Source of the DNA: Chloroflexota bacterium
GTDB taxonomy: Bacteria > Chloroflexota > JAHJIN01
NCBI GenBank assembly: GCA_018823415.1
Contig: JAHJIN010000362.1
Coordinates: 1-32,971, forward strand
Length of the DNA: 32,971 nucleotides
Reading direction: 5' to 3'
Of this stretch, positions 9,473-17,554 are shown in pieces. The notes beneath the pieces were generated by a model, which was not told where the DNA came from, made no database searches, and saw only the letters and a program-made list of their open reading frames with translations. How positions within the stretch are numbered: the stretch's first letter is position 1; each line of letters begins with the position of its first letter. The position numbers and the translations under genes are program-made.

Positions 9473-9964
9473 ATGACTTACCCCGATGCCGAAACATTGA
9501 CTCAGTCCTTCGCCCTGACCCAGCAGGTCATCCATCTGCAAACCGAGGGACTGACCCATGCGGACAGCCTGCTGCAACCGCCGTTCCGGGGCAACTGCCT
9601 GAACTGGGTGCTGGGCCACATCGTTGAAGGGCGGAACCGGGCCCTGGTGGCTTTGGGTGAGCCACCTATCTGGGGTGAGACGGAAACGGCACGCTACCAA
9701 CGCGGCGCCGCACCCATCACCAGGGACAAGCCGGCCCAGCCCCTGGAAGATCTGCTGCGGGACCTGGACGAATCGCAGGAGCGCATCGCGACGGCGCTGG
9801 CGCGTCTGGCGCCCGGGGCCCTGGCCCAGTCGGTTCAGATTGGTCAACACGAGCGCTCGCGGGGGGGCCACGTGGCCTTTTTGCACTGGCACGAGACCTA
9901 TCATACTGGCCAATTGGAACTGTTGCGCCAACTGGCCGGCACGAACGACGTCGTCATTACATGA
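9473..9964 (+). CDS. DinB-like (DUF664/DUF1572-type) four-helix protein
   Basis: This 163-residue protein has DinB-family features: a His in the first helix pair (LNWVLGHIVEGR) and a C-terminal HETYHTGQLELLRQL motif supplying two more His residues for the usual three-His divalent metal site. DinB-fold proteins are often thiol-dependent S-transferases or metal-binding proteins; the substrate is not predictable. The start ATG 9473 is fixed by AAGGAGGAA seven bases upstream; the frame stays open further upstream only by overlapping the amidase gene. It sits 50 bases after the amidase gene, so the two may be co-transcribed. Confidence 0.85.
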   Translation: MTYPDAETLTQSFALTQQVIHLQTEGLTHADSLLQPPFRGNCLNWVLGHIVEGRNRALVALGEPPIWGETETARYQRGAAPITRDKPAQPLEDLLRDLDESQERIATALARLAPGALAQSVQIGQHERSRGGHVAFLHWHETYHTGQLELLRQLAGTNDVVIT

Positions 9965-9988
9965 CGCGTCATCGCGTGAGGTGCGCCC

Positions 9989-10051
9989 ATGACCATTCGC
10001 GCGCCGGCCGCGCCGCACCACCTCTACCTGCCGCTGGTCGCCAAAACGTAG
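9989..10051 (+). pseudogene. Remnant of an exported protein C-terminus (YLPLV tail)
   Basis: In the 190-base gap between the DinB-like gene and the Rrf2 gene there is a 21-codon frame ending in HHLYLPLVAKT and a stop. It closely matches the C-terminal tail of the amidase at 6438-9422 (RLYLPIAVKD). A bare tail with no preceding domain looks like the last codons of a deleted gene. Chance similarity is possible with so few residues. Confidence 0.4.
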
Positions 10052-10100
10052 CCGCCGAGGCGAGGTCACGTCGCCCTTACCGGTTAATCTCATGCCTAGT

Positions 10101-10129
10101 TTGACAATCGATTTGTGAGATGCTATAAT
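10101..10129 (+). promoter_or_regulatory. Perfect-consensus sigma70 promoter of the Rrf2/hdr operon
   Basis: TTGACA (10101-10106), 17 bases, then TATAAT (10124-10129): a full consensus match with ideal spacing, 27 bases before the ATG of the Rrf2 regulator. The spacer carries short inverted arms ACAA/TTGT (10104-10116) that could be part of an operator. A promoter this strong in front of a repressor-type gene suggests autoregulation; that is inference. Confidence 0.85.
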
Positions 10130-10155
10130 CCCCACCGAGTCCATAGGATTGGGGT

Positions 10156-10602
10156 ATGGTCGTGAAACTGAGCACCAAGACACGCTACGGTGCCAGGGCC
10201 ATGCTGGACCTGGCGCTGCATTACGACGAAGAAGGAATGGTCAGTGCTGGGGAGATTGCTGACCGCCAGGATGTTTCCCTCAAATACCTGGAACATCTGC
10301 TGACCATGCTGCGTTCCGCTGGCCTGGTCAGAAGCGTCCGTGGTGCCCAGGGTGGCTATACCCTCACCAGGCCACCGGCCCAGATTAACCTGTGCGAGAT
10401 CTATGGCGCGTTTGAGGGGGCAGAGGGGTTTGCCGAGTGTACTACCAACCCCGAGATCTGCGACAGAACGGGGGACTGCGCCACCCAGGAGATCTGGGCG
10501 CAGATGCATGCCGTGTGTATGGGGCTACTGGAATCCATATCACTTGAAGACCTGGCCCAGCGTGATAGAGACAAACAGGCGGTCTCGGCGAGAACTGGAT
10601 GA
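10156..10602 (+). CDS. Rrf2-family transcriptional regulator, probable Fe-S sensor
   Basis: This 148-residue protein has the Rrf2 winged-helix pattern: LSTKTRYGARAMLDLA at the start, an SLKYLEHLLTMLRSAGLV recognition region, and VRGAQGGYTL in the wing. Four Cys are present (C80, C95, C102, C108), and C95, C102 and C108 occupy the place where IscR/NsrR-type members bind an Fe-S cluster (CTTNPEIC then DRTGDC). It therefore likely senses redox state, iron-sulfur status or NO, and controls the operon it heads. The ATG at 10156 gives the canonical N-terminus; VVKLSTK is typical. The next gene, hdrC, starts 60 bases downstream in the same direction, and the gap holds an inverted repeat. The exact signal is not determinable from sequence. 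Confidence 0.92.
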   Translation: MVVKLSTKTRYGARAMLDLALHYDEEGMVSAGEIADRQDVSLKYLEHLLTMLRSAGLVRSVRGAQGGYTLTRPPAQINLCEIYGAFEGAEGFAECTTNPEICDRTGDCATQEIWAQMHAVCMGLLESISLEDLAQRDRDKQAVSARTG

Positions 10603-10604
10603 TC

Positions 10605-10643
10605 CGATTTGGTAGGCTGACGATTGCGCGTTTTGCCAAATCG
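10605..10643 (+). promoter_or_regulatory. Inverted repeat between rrf2 and hdrC
   Basis: CGATTTGG (10605-10612) and CCAAATCG (10636-10643) are perfect 8-base arms around 23 bases. In RNA, G-U pairs can lengthen the stem inward by about four. It fills nearly the whole gap between the regulator stop (10602) and the hdrC RBS (AAGGA, near 10653). It could be an operator for the Rrf2 protein or an RNA stem tuning hdr expression; no T-run follows, so it is not a classic terminator. Confidence 0.45.
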
Positions 10644-10662
10644 CCAATGGGATAAGGACAGC

Positions 10663-11196
10663 ATGGAACCAGACCTCACGTTCAGCAAACAGATCAGCAA
10701 TCAGAGCGGCCAGAACGTGGCGCGCTGCTACTACTGCTTGCGTTGCTCGGCCGGCTGCCCGGTGACCCATGTGATGGACTATGGCCCGGCCCAGGTGCTG
10801 CGCATGATCCAACTGGGGCAAAAAGACGCCCTGCTGCGCTCGTCGGCTATCTGGCTGTGCGTGGGTTGCGAGACCTGCGGTACCCGCTGCCCTAACGGGA
10901 TCCGCACCGGTCTGGTCATCGACGCCCTGCGCCAGATGGCACTGGCAGAAGGCATAGCCCCGGCCGAGCGTGAGGTGGTCAAGCTCCACCAGGCTTTTCT
11001 GGACAGCATTCGCATCTGGGGCCGGGTCCACGAGCTGTCCATGCTGGCCCAGTACAAACTCACCAGCCTGGACCTCTTTAGCGACCTGGACATGGGCCTG
11101 GACATGTTTCTCAAGGGCAAGATTCACCCGTTCCCCAAGCGTATCAAGGGCCGGGACGAGGTAGCCAAGCTCTTTGAGATGGAAAGCGAGGGATGA
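10663..11196 (+). CDS. hdrC: HdrC-like 4Fe-4S ferredoxin subunit
   Basis: This 177-residue cytoplasmic protein has two CxxCxxCxxxCP motifs: C22, C25, C28, C32 (CYYCLRCSAGCP) and C66, C69, C72, C76 (CVGCETCGTRCP). These bind two [4Fe-4S] clusters, and the length and helical C-terminal half fit heterodisulfide reductase subunit C. In Hdr complexes HdrC passes electrons from HdrA to HdrB. I chose ATG 10663 for its AAGGA seven bases upstream; an in-frame TTG at 10624 lies inside an inverted repeat. Its stop overlaps the next ATG (ATGA), indicating translational coupling with hdrB. Confidence 0.92.
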   Translation: MEPDLTFSKQISNQSGQNVARCYYCLRCSAGCPVTHVMDYGPAQVLRMIQLGQKDALLRSSAIWLCVGCETCGTRCPNGIRTGLVIDALRQMALAEGIAPAEREVVKLHQAFLDSIRIWGRVHELSMLAQYKLTSLDLFSDLDMGLDMFLKGKIHPFPKRIKGRDEVAKLFEMESEG

Positions 11197-12095
11197 GGAT
11201 GGCCGCACGCTACGCTTTCTATCCCGGCTGTACGCTCCACTCCACCGCCACCGAGTTCGGGTCCAGCACCGAGGCCGTGTGCGAGGTCCTGGGCCTGGAG
11301 CTTGTCGAGATCCCTGATTGGAACTGCTGCGGGGCTTCATCGGCGCACAGCACCAACCACACCCTGTCGCTGGCCCTGCCGGCCCGGAACCTGGCCCAGG
11401 CCCAGCAATTAGAGCCAGACGACATCGCCATCCCCTGCGTGGCCTGCTACGCCCGCCTCATCGCGGCGGACCTGGCGCTCAAAGAAGACGACTCGTTCCG
11501 CGCCGAGATGGAATCGACCCTGGGCTTTGCCTACGCGGGCCGGGTGCGCCCGCGGCACCTCTTGGACATCCTGGCCAATGATTTTGCCCCGGAAACGCTG
11601 ACTGACCGGGTGACCAAGCCACTGAAAGGGTTAAAGGTGGCCTCTTACTATGGCTGCTTGTTGGTCCGGCCGCCCGAGATCACTGGCCGCTGGGATGACC
11701 CGGAACACCCGCAGACGATGGATCGTCTGATGGAGTTGCTGGGCGCAGAGGCCGTACCCTGGAGCTACAAAGTAGACTGTTGCGGGGCCAGCCTGACGCT
11801 GAACCGCAGCGATGTGGTGGTGCATCTGGTAGACCGGCTGGTGCAGGCGGCCCACGAGGCCGGCGCCAATGCCATAGTCAACGCCTGCCCCATGTGCATG
11901 GCCAACGTGGACGGCCGGCAACGCTTTCGGGGCGGGATACCGCTCCCACGCAAGCCAGGACCGGACTATGAACCGCTGCCCGTCTTTTACGTCACCGAGC
12001 TGATGGCCCTGGCCTACGGGGTGCCGCTGAACAAGGTACTGGGCAAGCACATGGTGGACCCCCGGCCGTTGCTGAAGCAACTGGATCTGCTCTAG
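11193..12095 (+). CDS. hdrB: HdrB-like CCG-domain heterodisulfide reductase subunit
   Basis: This 300-residue protein has two complete cysteine-rich CCG domains. The first has C13, C45-C46 and C82/C85 (YPGC, WNCCGAS, PCVAC). The second has C155, C196-C197 and C232/C235 (YYGC, VDCCGAS, ACPMC). In HdrB each domain binds a non-cubane [4Fe-4S] cluster that cleaves the disulfide substrate. All ligand positions are kept, so the catalytic site looks functional. The natural substrate outside methanogens is usually unknown; CoM-S-S-CoB is not expected here. ATG 11193 overlaps the hdrC stop; a second ATG at 11199 is an alternative. Confidence 0.92.
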   Translation: MRMAARYAFYPGCTLHSTATEFGSSTEAVCEVLGLELVEIPDWNCCGASSAHSTNHTLSLALPARNLAQAQQLEPDDIAIPCVACYARLIAADLALKEDDSFRAEMESTLGFAYAGRVRPRHLLDILANDFAPETLTDRVTKPLKGLKVASYYGCLLVRPPEITGRWDDPEHPQTMDRLMELLGAEAVPWSYKVDCCGASLTLNRSDVVVHLVDRLVQAAHEAGANAIVNACPMCMANVDGRQRFRGGIPLPRKPGPDYEPLPVFYVTELMALAYGVPLNKVLGKHMVDPRPLLKQLDLL

Positions 12096-12123
12096 AGGGT
12101 TCGACGTGGAAGGACACGACGCT

Positions 12124-15100
12124 ATGGAAGCCAAGAACGACGCGGTGCTGGTGGTGGGCGCTGGCATTGCCGGGATGGGCGCCGGGATGCTCCTGGCCGA
12201 GAGCGGCCATCGGGTCTACTTATTGGACACCGGGCCGGCCATCGGCGGATCGATGCACCTGCTGGACCACACCTTTGCCGACAATTCGTGCGGCATCTGC
12301 CTGATGTTGCCCCGCCAGCCTTCTTTTTGCCCCACGTTTTCGTGCGAACACCACCCCAACGTCACCTTGCTGCCCTACACGGACCTGACGAGCCTGGCCG
12401 GCGAGCCGGGCGCGTTTGCTGCTACCGTCCGGCACAAACCCCGCTACGTGAATGCAGAGCGATGCAACGGCTGCGGCGAGTGCGCCGCCGTCTGCCCGGT
12501 GCCCCGGCCCCACGACCACGAGGGCTGGGTGGCCCCGGTCAAGGCCATATACCGGCCCGCCGGCCTGCGCGCCGTCCCCGACACCTGGGTCATTGACCCT
12601 GACTATTGCACCCGCTGCGGGGCGTGCGTGCCGGCCTGTCCCACCGGGGCCATCGACCTGGACATGCCGCCTCGCGACGAGACGGTAGCGGTGGGGGCGG
12701 TGCTCCTGACCCCGGGCTTTGCCCCCTTTGACGCCCGCCGCAAGGGCGAGTATGGCTACCGGGTCTATGACAATGTCATCACCAGCCTCGAATTCGAACG
12801 AATGATCAGCCTGGCCGGGTCGAGCACGGCCCGCGTGGTCCGTCCGTCCGGCGACAAGGCCCCCCGGCGCATCGCCTTTATCCAGTGCGTCGGCTCCCGA
12901 GACACGACTATTGGGGCCGGGCACTGCTCCCTGGTCTGCTGCATGTACACCGCCAAGCAGATCGCCCTGGCGAAACACCTCGCGCCGGACCTGGACGTGA
13001 CCGTCTTTTTCATGGACGTGCGGGCCTTTGGCAAGGATTACGAGTCCTACGTGGAGCAAGCCCAGTCGTTGCCCGGCGTGACCTACCGCCGGACCATGCC
13101 CTCGTTCGTCCACCAGAAGCAGCAAACGCGCGATCTGCTGACCACCTATGTGCAGGACGGCAAGCTGCGGGACGAAACCTTTGACCTGGTGGTGCTGGTC
13201 ACCGGCCTGGCTCCGCCCCGGGGGGCGCAAGCCCTGGCCCGCGACCTGGGCATCACGCTGAACAAGTATGGCTTTGCCGCGACCGATGATTATCATCCCA
13301 CCCGGACCAATCGGCCTGGCATCTTTGTGGCCGGCGCCTTTCGCGAGCCCAAGGACATCCCGGAAAGCGTGGCCGAGGCAGCCGGTGCGGCGGCAGAGGT
13401 GTCTGCCTTTCTGCACCAGACCAGCCCCACGCATCGTGTTCCGCACGCCCCGCTCCCCGCCCTGCGGGACGTTTCCGACGAGCAACCTCGCATCGGCGTC
13501 TTTATCCGCGAAGACAATGGCTCTCTGGCCCCGGTGGACGTGCCAGCGCTGCTGGCCTGGGCCAGGCAACAGCCCGGCGTGGCCCTGGCCCAATCGGTCG
13601 AGGACCGGGCTGCGATACGGCATAGCATCGAGGTTGAGGGGCTGAACCGGGTGGTCGTGGCCGGCGGCTTTGACCGGCCCTACAGCGATGTACTCGACGA
13701 CATGATGCGCGACGCTGGACTGGACCCGCGCTTGCTGGCCCGCGTGGACCTGCGCGAGCAGGTCGTCTACCCTCACGCCGGAGACAGCCAAACCCTGACC
13801 GCCAAGGCTGGCTCGCTTGTGGGCATGGCGGTGGCCGGTCTGCGCTCAATGGCCGGCCTGAAAGCGCTCCCGCTGGGCGCGGCCCGGCCCCTCACCCAGC
13901 GGGCCGTGGTGGTGGGCGGTGGTGCGGCCGGGCTGACGGCCGCGACCAGGCTTGCCGGCCTGGGCATCCCGGTGGACCTAGTGGAGCGAGAGACCGAGCT
14001 GGGCGGCGAATGGCGGCACATCCGCTACCAGGCCGAGGGCGGCGACCCCCAGGCCGCGCTGCAAGCGCTACTGGCCCAGGTGGAGGCCGATGAGCGGATC
14101 ACCGTGCACCGGGGAGCCGAGCTGCGTCGGCTGGGAGGCACGCCGGGGAACTATCGGTCCGTCATCGCCCAAGGCGACGTGGAGACAACGATAGACCACG
14201 GCGTGCTGGTGGTCGCCACCGGAGGCCGATCGGTGCTCACCAGCGAATACCTGCGCGGCCAACACCCCCACGTCATCACCCAGGAAGAGTTGGAGCAGCG
14301 CGTCGCCGATGGCGCTTTTGGCGCCGGTCAGACCGTGGTGATGATCCAGTGCGTGGGCTCCCGCGAGCCGGACCGGCCTTATTGCAGCCGGGTCTGCTGC
14401 ACCCAGGCCGTCAAGAGCGCGCTCAAGCTCAAGGAGCAGCACCCGGATACCAACATCTATATCCTCTACCGCGAGGTGCGGACCTATGGTTTCCGCGAGA
14501 CCCACTACCGGGCAGCGCGAGACGCCGGCGTGGTCTTTGTAAGATACGAACTGCCAGACAAGCCTCGCGTTACTTCCTCCCCCTCGCAGCCGGGGACTGA
14601 GGGGGAGCTGCGGGTGACCCTCACCGAGCTGGTGACCAGCCAGCCGCTGGAACTCGCCGCCGACTGGCTGGTGCTCAGCACCGGTATTGACGTCGAGGAT
14701 AACCAGGCGCTGGCGGCGGTGCTGGGCGTGGAGTTGAACGAGGACCGCTTTTTCCAGGAGGAACACGCCAAGATGAAGCCCCTCGACTTGAGCAAAGGGG
14801 GTGTCTTTGTGGCCGGGCTGGCCCACAGCCCTCGCTTTTTGGAGGAGACCATCGCCCAGGCGCAGGGAGCGGCCATGCGCGCGGCGGCGTTCCTGGCCCC
14901 GGGTGTCCTGGCAGACCGGCCCACGGCCGTGTGGGTGAACCCCCGGTTGTGCAGTTTCTGCGGGCTATGCGTGGAGGCCTGCCCCTACGATGCCCGGTCC
15001 CTTAACTATGACACCCGCGTGGCTGATGTGGACTATGCCCTGTGCCAGGGCTGCGGTGTGTGCGCCATGGTCTGCCCCAACAAGGCCACCCTGCAAAAGG

Positions 15101-15150
15101 CATTCGAGCATCGGCAGACGATGGTTGCCATCGACGCTGCGCTGGCGTAA
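12124..15150 (+). CDS. hdrA: Tandem (double-length) HdrA-like flavoprotein
   Basis: This 1008-residue protein carries two HdrA-like flavin modules. Module 1 has an FAD motif GAGIAG (12-17), two 4Fe-4S sites starting at C114 ([12 protein letters not shown]) and C162 ([12 protein letters not shown]), and the HdrA signature CVGSRD...CCMYTAKQ. A ~100-residue linker follows, then module 2: FAD motif [10 protein letters not shown] (about 595), a second CVGSRE...CSRVCC block, and terminal ferredoxin sites at C943 and C974. It lacks the canonical HdrA N-terminal domain, and the usual DCSxCILTPK stretch is replaced by a Cys-rich segment ([17 protein letters not shown]). Two FADs in one chain recall QmoB/HdrA fusions. 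ATG 12124 was chosen for its upstream AAGGA; GTG 12106 is possible. It follows hdrB by 28 bases, giving the order hdrC-hdrB-hdrA. Confidence 0.9.
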   Translation: MEAKNDAVLVVGAGIAGMGAGMLLAESGHRVYLLDTGPAIGGSMHLLDHTFADNSCGICLMLPRQPSFCPTFSCEHHPNVTLLPYTDLTSLAGEPGAFAATVRHKPRYVNAERCNGCGECAAVCPVPRPHDHEGWVAPVKAIYRPAGLRAVPDTWVIDPDYCTRCGACVPACPTGAIDLDMPPRDETVAVGAVLLTPGFAPFDARRKGEYGYRVYDNVITSLEFERMISLAGSSTARVVRPSGDKAPRRIAFIQCVGSRDTTIGAGHCSLVCCMYTAKQIALAKHLAPDLDVTVFFMDVRAFGKDYESYVEQAQSLPGVTYRRTMPSFVHQKQQTRDLLTTYVQDGKLRDETFDLVVLVTGLAPPRGAQALARDLGITLNKYGFAATDDYHPTRTNRPGIFVAGAFREPKDIPESVAEAAGAAAEVSAFLHQTSPTHRVPHAPLPALRDVSDEQPRIGVFIREDNGSLAPVDVPALLAWARQQPGVALAQSVEDRAAIRHSIEVEGLNRVVVAGGFDRPYSDVLDDMMRDAGLDPRLLARVDLREQVVYPHAGDSQTLTAKAGSLVGMAVAGLRSMAGLKALPLGAARPLTQRAVVVGGGAAGLTAATRLAGLGIPVDLVERETELGGEWRHIRYQAEGGDPQAALQALLAQVEADERITVHRGAELRRLGGTPGNYRSVIAQGDVETTIDHGVLVVATGGRSVLTSEYLRGQHPHVITQEELEQRVADGAFGAGQTVVMIQCVGSREPDRPYCSRVCCTQAVKSALKLKEQHPDTNIYILYREVRTYGFRETHYRAARDAGVVFVRYELPDKPRVTSSPSQPGTEGELRVTLTELVTSQPLELAADWLVLSTGIDVEDNQALAAVLGVELNEDRFFQEEHAKMKPLDLSKGGVFVAGLAHSPRFLEETIAQAQGAAMRAAAFLAPGVLADRPTAVWVNPRLCSFCGLCVEACPYDARSLNYDTRVADVDYALCQGCGVCAMVCPNKATLQKAFEHRQTMVAIDAALA

Positions 15151-15193
15151 ACAAACGATCAGCATACCAATCTACTACAACGCAGGAGAAACC

Positions 15194-16084
15194 ATGCTCA
15201 AGACAAACGAAAAGACCATTGTGGAATTCCTTTTGCAATGCCAGCCGGGGCCGCCCAAGACAAGAGGTAATTGGGGGGTCGATCATCAGGGAACCCCCTT
15301 CATACTCCCCTCCATCGGCGGCATCACGTTGAACATCCAGGTGGGCGATCCCGCGTTTGGCTGGGCCGGCGACCACGTCGAGCCCGGCGTAAGCTGTATC
15401 GTCGACACCAAGAAACCGTTCGAGCACCCGAACACCTCGCTTCAATTGTTCTCGTGCGTCGGCAACAAGGCCAGGGTGGTTTCCGGGGAGGCCAAGGATG
15501 CCATTGGCTATGTCATCGGTCATCACGGCGGTTCGGAACACGTGATCGTCGATTTTCCACGCGACGTCAAGGAAAAGCTCACCTACGACGACAAGATCAT
15601 CATCCATGCCAAAGGCCAGGGGTTGAGGCTCACTGATTACCCCGATATCGTGCTCTACAATCTCGACCCTGAGCTGTTGGGAAAGATAAAAATCGAGTCG
15701 ACCAAGACTACGCTCAAGGTGCCGGTCACCACTCTTGTGCCGGCGGCCTGTCTGGGGTCAGGCATCGGCTCAAGTCACGTAGCCACCGGTGACTATGACA
15801 TCATGACCAGCGACCCGGACACTGTGCGAGAATATCAACTCGACAAGATTCGATTCGGGGATTTCGTCGCGTTGATGGACCACGACAACCGGTACGGCCG
15901 GACCTATCGCCAGGGGGCCGTGACCATTGGCGTGGTGGTTCACAGCGATTGCTTGCTCGCCGGGCACGGCCCGGGCGTCACCACGATCATGACCTGCGGG
16001 ACGTCGCTGATCGAGCCGGTAATCGATCCCCGGGCCAACATCGCAGACCTGTTGAACATCGGGTCCGCAACGGAGGCGAGTTGA
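15194..16084 (+). CDS. DUF4438 domain protein
   Basis: This 296-residue protein matches the DUF4438 family by its overall pattern: an N-terminal [19 protein letters not shown] motif, a central [13 protein letters not shown], a conserved [13 protein letters not shown] stretch, and a C-terminal [17 protein letters not shown] motif. No enzymatic activity is firmly established for the family. Conserved His, Cys and Asp residues in the last motif suggest a metal or nucleophile site, but that is inference. The start ATG 15194 has GCAGGAGAA just upstream; the frame is open further upstream only inside hdrA. It lies 43 bases after hdrA and touches the next gene, so it belongs to the hdr operon by position. 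Confidence 0.82.
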   Translation: MLKTNEKTIVEFLLQCQPGPPKTRGNWGVDHQGTPFILPSIGGITLNIQVGDPAFGWAGDHVEPGVSCIVDTKKPFEHPNTSLQLFSCVGNKARVVSGEAKDAIGYVIGHHGGSEHVIVDFPRDVKEKLTYDDKIIIHAKGQGLRLTDYPDIVLYNLDPELLGKIKIESTKTTLKVPVTTLVPAACLGSGIGSSHVATGDYDIMTSDPDTVREYQLDKIRFGDFVALMDHDNRYGRTYRQGAVTIGVVVHSDCLLAGHGPGVTTIMTCGTSLIEPVIDPRANIADLLNIGSATEAS

Positions 16085-17314
16085 GTGGACCACATGACAG
16101 TTTCTGGCGATTTCGTCGCCCAGGATTACATTCACCTGGCCCTGGCTATCGAGCAGCACATTCCTGGATACATTGACGCCTACTATGGCCCCCCGGCGTG
16201 GCGGCAACAGGCCCAGGAAGCCGCCCCGCAGCCGGTGGCGAACCTGCTAAAGCAAGCCACAGATCTGGCTGATGCCGTCGCTGCCGACGCTGGGATGGAC
16301 CCGCAGCGGCGCGACCATCTGGCCAAAGAAGTGCGGGCCATGCAGACCGCGCTCCGGATCCTGGATGGAGAAGAACTCACCTTCGTCGAGGAGGTCGAGG
16401 GACTCTATGACATCACGCCAGAGTGGATGGACGAGGCGGTCTTTGAGGAGGCGCACCGCACTCTGGAGGACCTGCTGCCGCCCGGTGATTCGATCCAGGA
16501 GCGGATGATCGCTCACCGGAAAACGACCGAGATCGCCGCCGAGCGAGCCGTCCCGCTGCTCCACGAGATCGTGACCGAACTGCGTCGCCGCACCCAGGCC
16601 CGATTTCCTCTCCCGGCCGGCGAGTCGTTCGAGATCCAACTCGTGAAGGATCAACCCTGGGCAGCCTACAATTGGTACCTGGGTGGCCTGTACTCCCGCG
16701 TCGACGTCAACACCGACCTGCCCATGCACGTCACGGACCTCGTCTACCTGATGGCGCACGAGGGGTACCCCGGTCACCACACCGAGCTCTCGATCAAGGA
16801 TGCGCGGCTGGTGCAGGAACTGGGCTATTTGGAATTCTCCATCGCGATCCTCTACGCGCCGGCCAGCTTCTTGTCCGAGGGGATCGCCACCCGGGCGCAG
16901 GAGATGATCCTGTCAGACGACGAGTGGGTGAGCTGGCACGCGAACGAGATCCTGGCCCGGGCCGGCCTCGAGCACATCGACGCGGCCCGCGAGCACGCCC
17001 TCATCGAGGCCAGCAAACACTTGGAAGCCGTGGGCGGCAACGTGGCGTTCCTGCTGCGAGATCGGGGCGTCAGTGAAGAGGAAGCCGTGGCCTACACCCA
17101 GCGTTATGCCTTGAGTAGCGAGGAGGAAGCGCGCCATTTCATGGGTTTCTTGTCCGATCGATTCTCCTGCTCGTATATCTTTAACTATTACTTTGGGGGC
17201 AAGATGCTCGATGCCCTCTTTGCCGCGCGGGGGGACCGCGAACACTGGTTCACGCGCCTCCTCGCCGAGCCTGTCACCCCCAGCCAGTTGCAGGTGTGGA
17301 CGGCACAAACCTAG
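16085..17314 (+). CDS. DUF885-like putative zinc metallopeptidase
   Basis: This is a 409-residue cytoplasmic protein with no signal peptide. A HEGYPGHHTE motif (near 16756-16785) and a downstream Glu in LSEGIATR form the zinc site typical of DUF885-type peptidases, which are mostly uncharacterised carboxy- or aminopeptidase-like enzymes. The N-terminal half is helical, and the C-terminal region holds FNYYFGGKML, also usual for the family. GTG 16085 is preferred because GGAGG (16072-16076) sits eight bases upstream; ATG 16094 would be 17 bases away. The GTG follows the DUF4438 stop with no gap, so the two are coupled. A link to Hdr chemistry is unproven. Confidence 0.82.
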   Translation: MDHMTVSGDFVAQDYIHLALAIEQHIPGYIDAYYGPPAWRQQAQEAAPQPVANLLKQATDLADAVAADAGMDPQRRDHLAKEVRAMQTALRILDGEELTFVEEVEGLYDITPEWMDEAVFEEAHRTLEDLLPPGDSIQERMIAHRKTTEIAAERAVPLLHEIVTELRRRTQARFPLPAGESFEIQLVKDQPWAAYNWYLGGLYSRVDVNTDLPMHVTDLVYLMAHEGYPGHHTELSIKDARLVQELGYLEFSIAILYAPASFLSEGIATRAQEMILSDDEWVSWHANEILARAGLEHIDAAREHALIEASKHLEAVGGNVAFLLRDRGVSEEEAVAYTQRYALSSEEEARHFMGFLSDRFSCSYIFNYYFGGKMLDALFAARGDREHWFTRLLAEPVTPSQLQVWTAQT

Positions 17315-17450
17315 ACGCCGCAACTATGGACGGCGCAAGCAGACCATGGCTTCTATCGACATGGCGCTGGTGTGAGAACGCGTGAACCGCGACAGGTAGC
17401 CCTGAGTCAAATAGATCACTCTCCAGAGAACCGATGCCGGCTTTTAGTTC

Positions 17451-17478
17451 CCGCCCAGCACGCCCGATGGATGGGCGG
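17451..17478 (+). promoter_or_regulatory. Inverted repeat and possible -10 upstream of the lipoprotein gene
   Basis: CCGCCCA (17451-17457) and TGGGCGG (17472-17478) form a 7-base stem with a 14-base loop in the gap after the DUF885-like gene. A TATAAT (17489-17494) follows at once, but no good -35 lies at the right distance. It may end the hdr operon or control the following gene. Evidence is weak. Confidence 0.3.
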
Positions 17479-17554
17479 ACTGGTTCCATATAATCAAGGG
17501 TTGGGCGGCGTCACTTGGTTACTACTACTCATGCGTCAAAGGCGGGCGCATAGC

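Noticed and set aside
12220-13791. Long minus-strand frame opposite the tandem hdrA
   Set aside because: It is a shadow of a high-GC coding region on the other strand; no RBS, no recognisable motif, and the + strand protein is well supported.
17372-17554. N-terminal extension of the lipoprotein frame
   Set aside because: The lipobox and basic N-terminus place the start at 17555 (or 17531); the extension lacks coding character and contains an inverted repeat and TATAAT.
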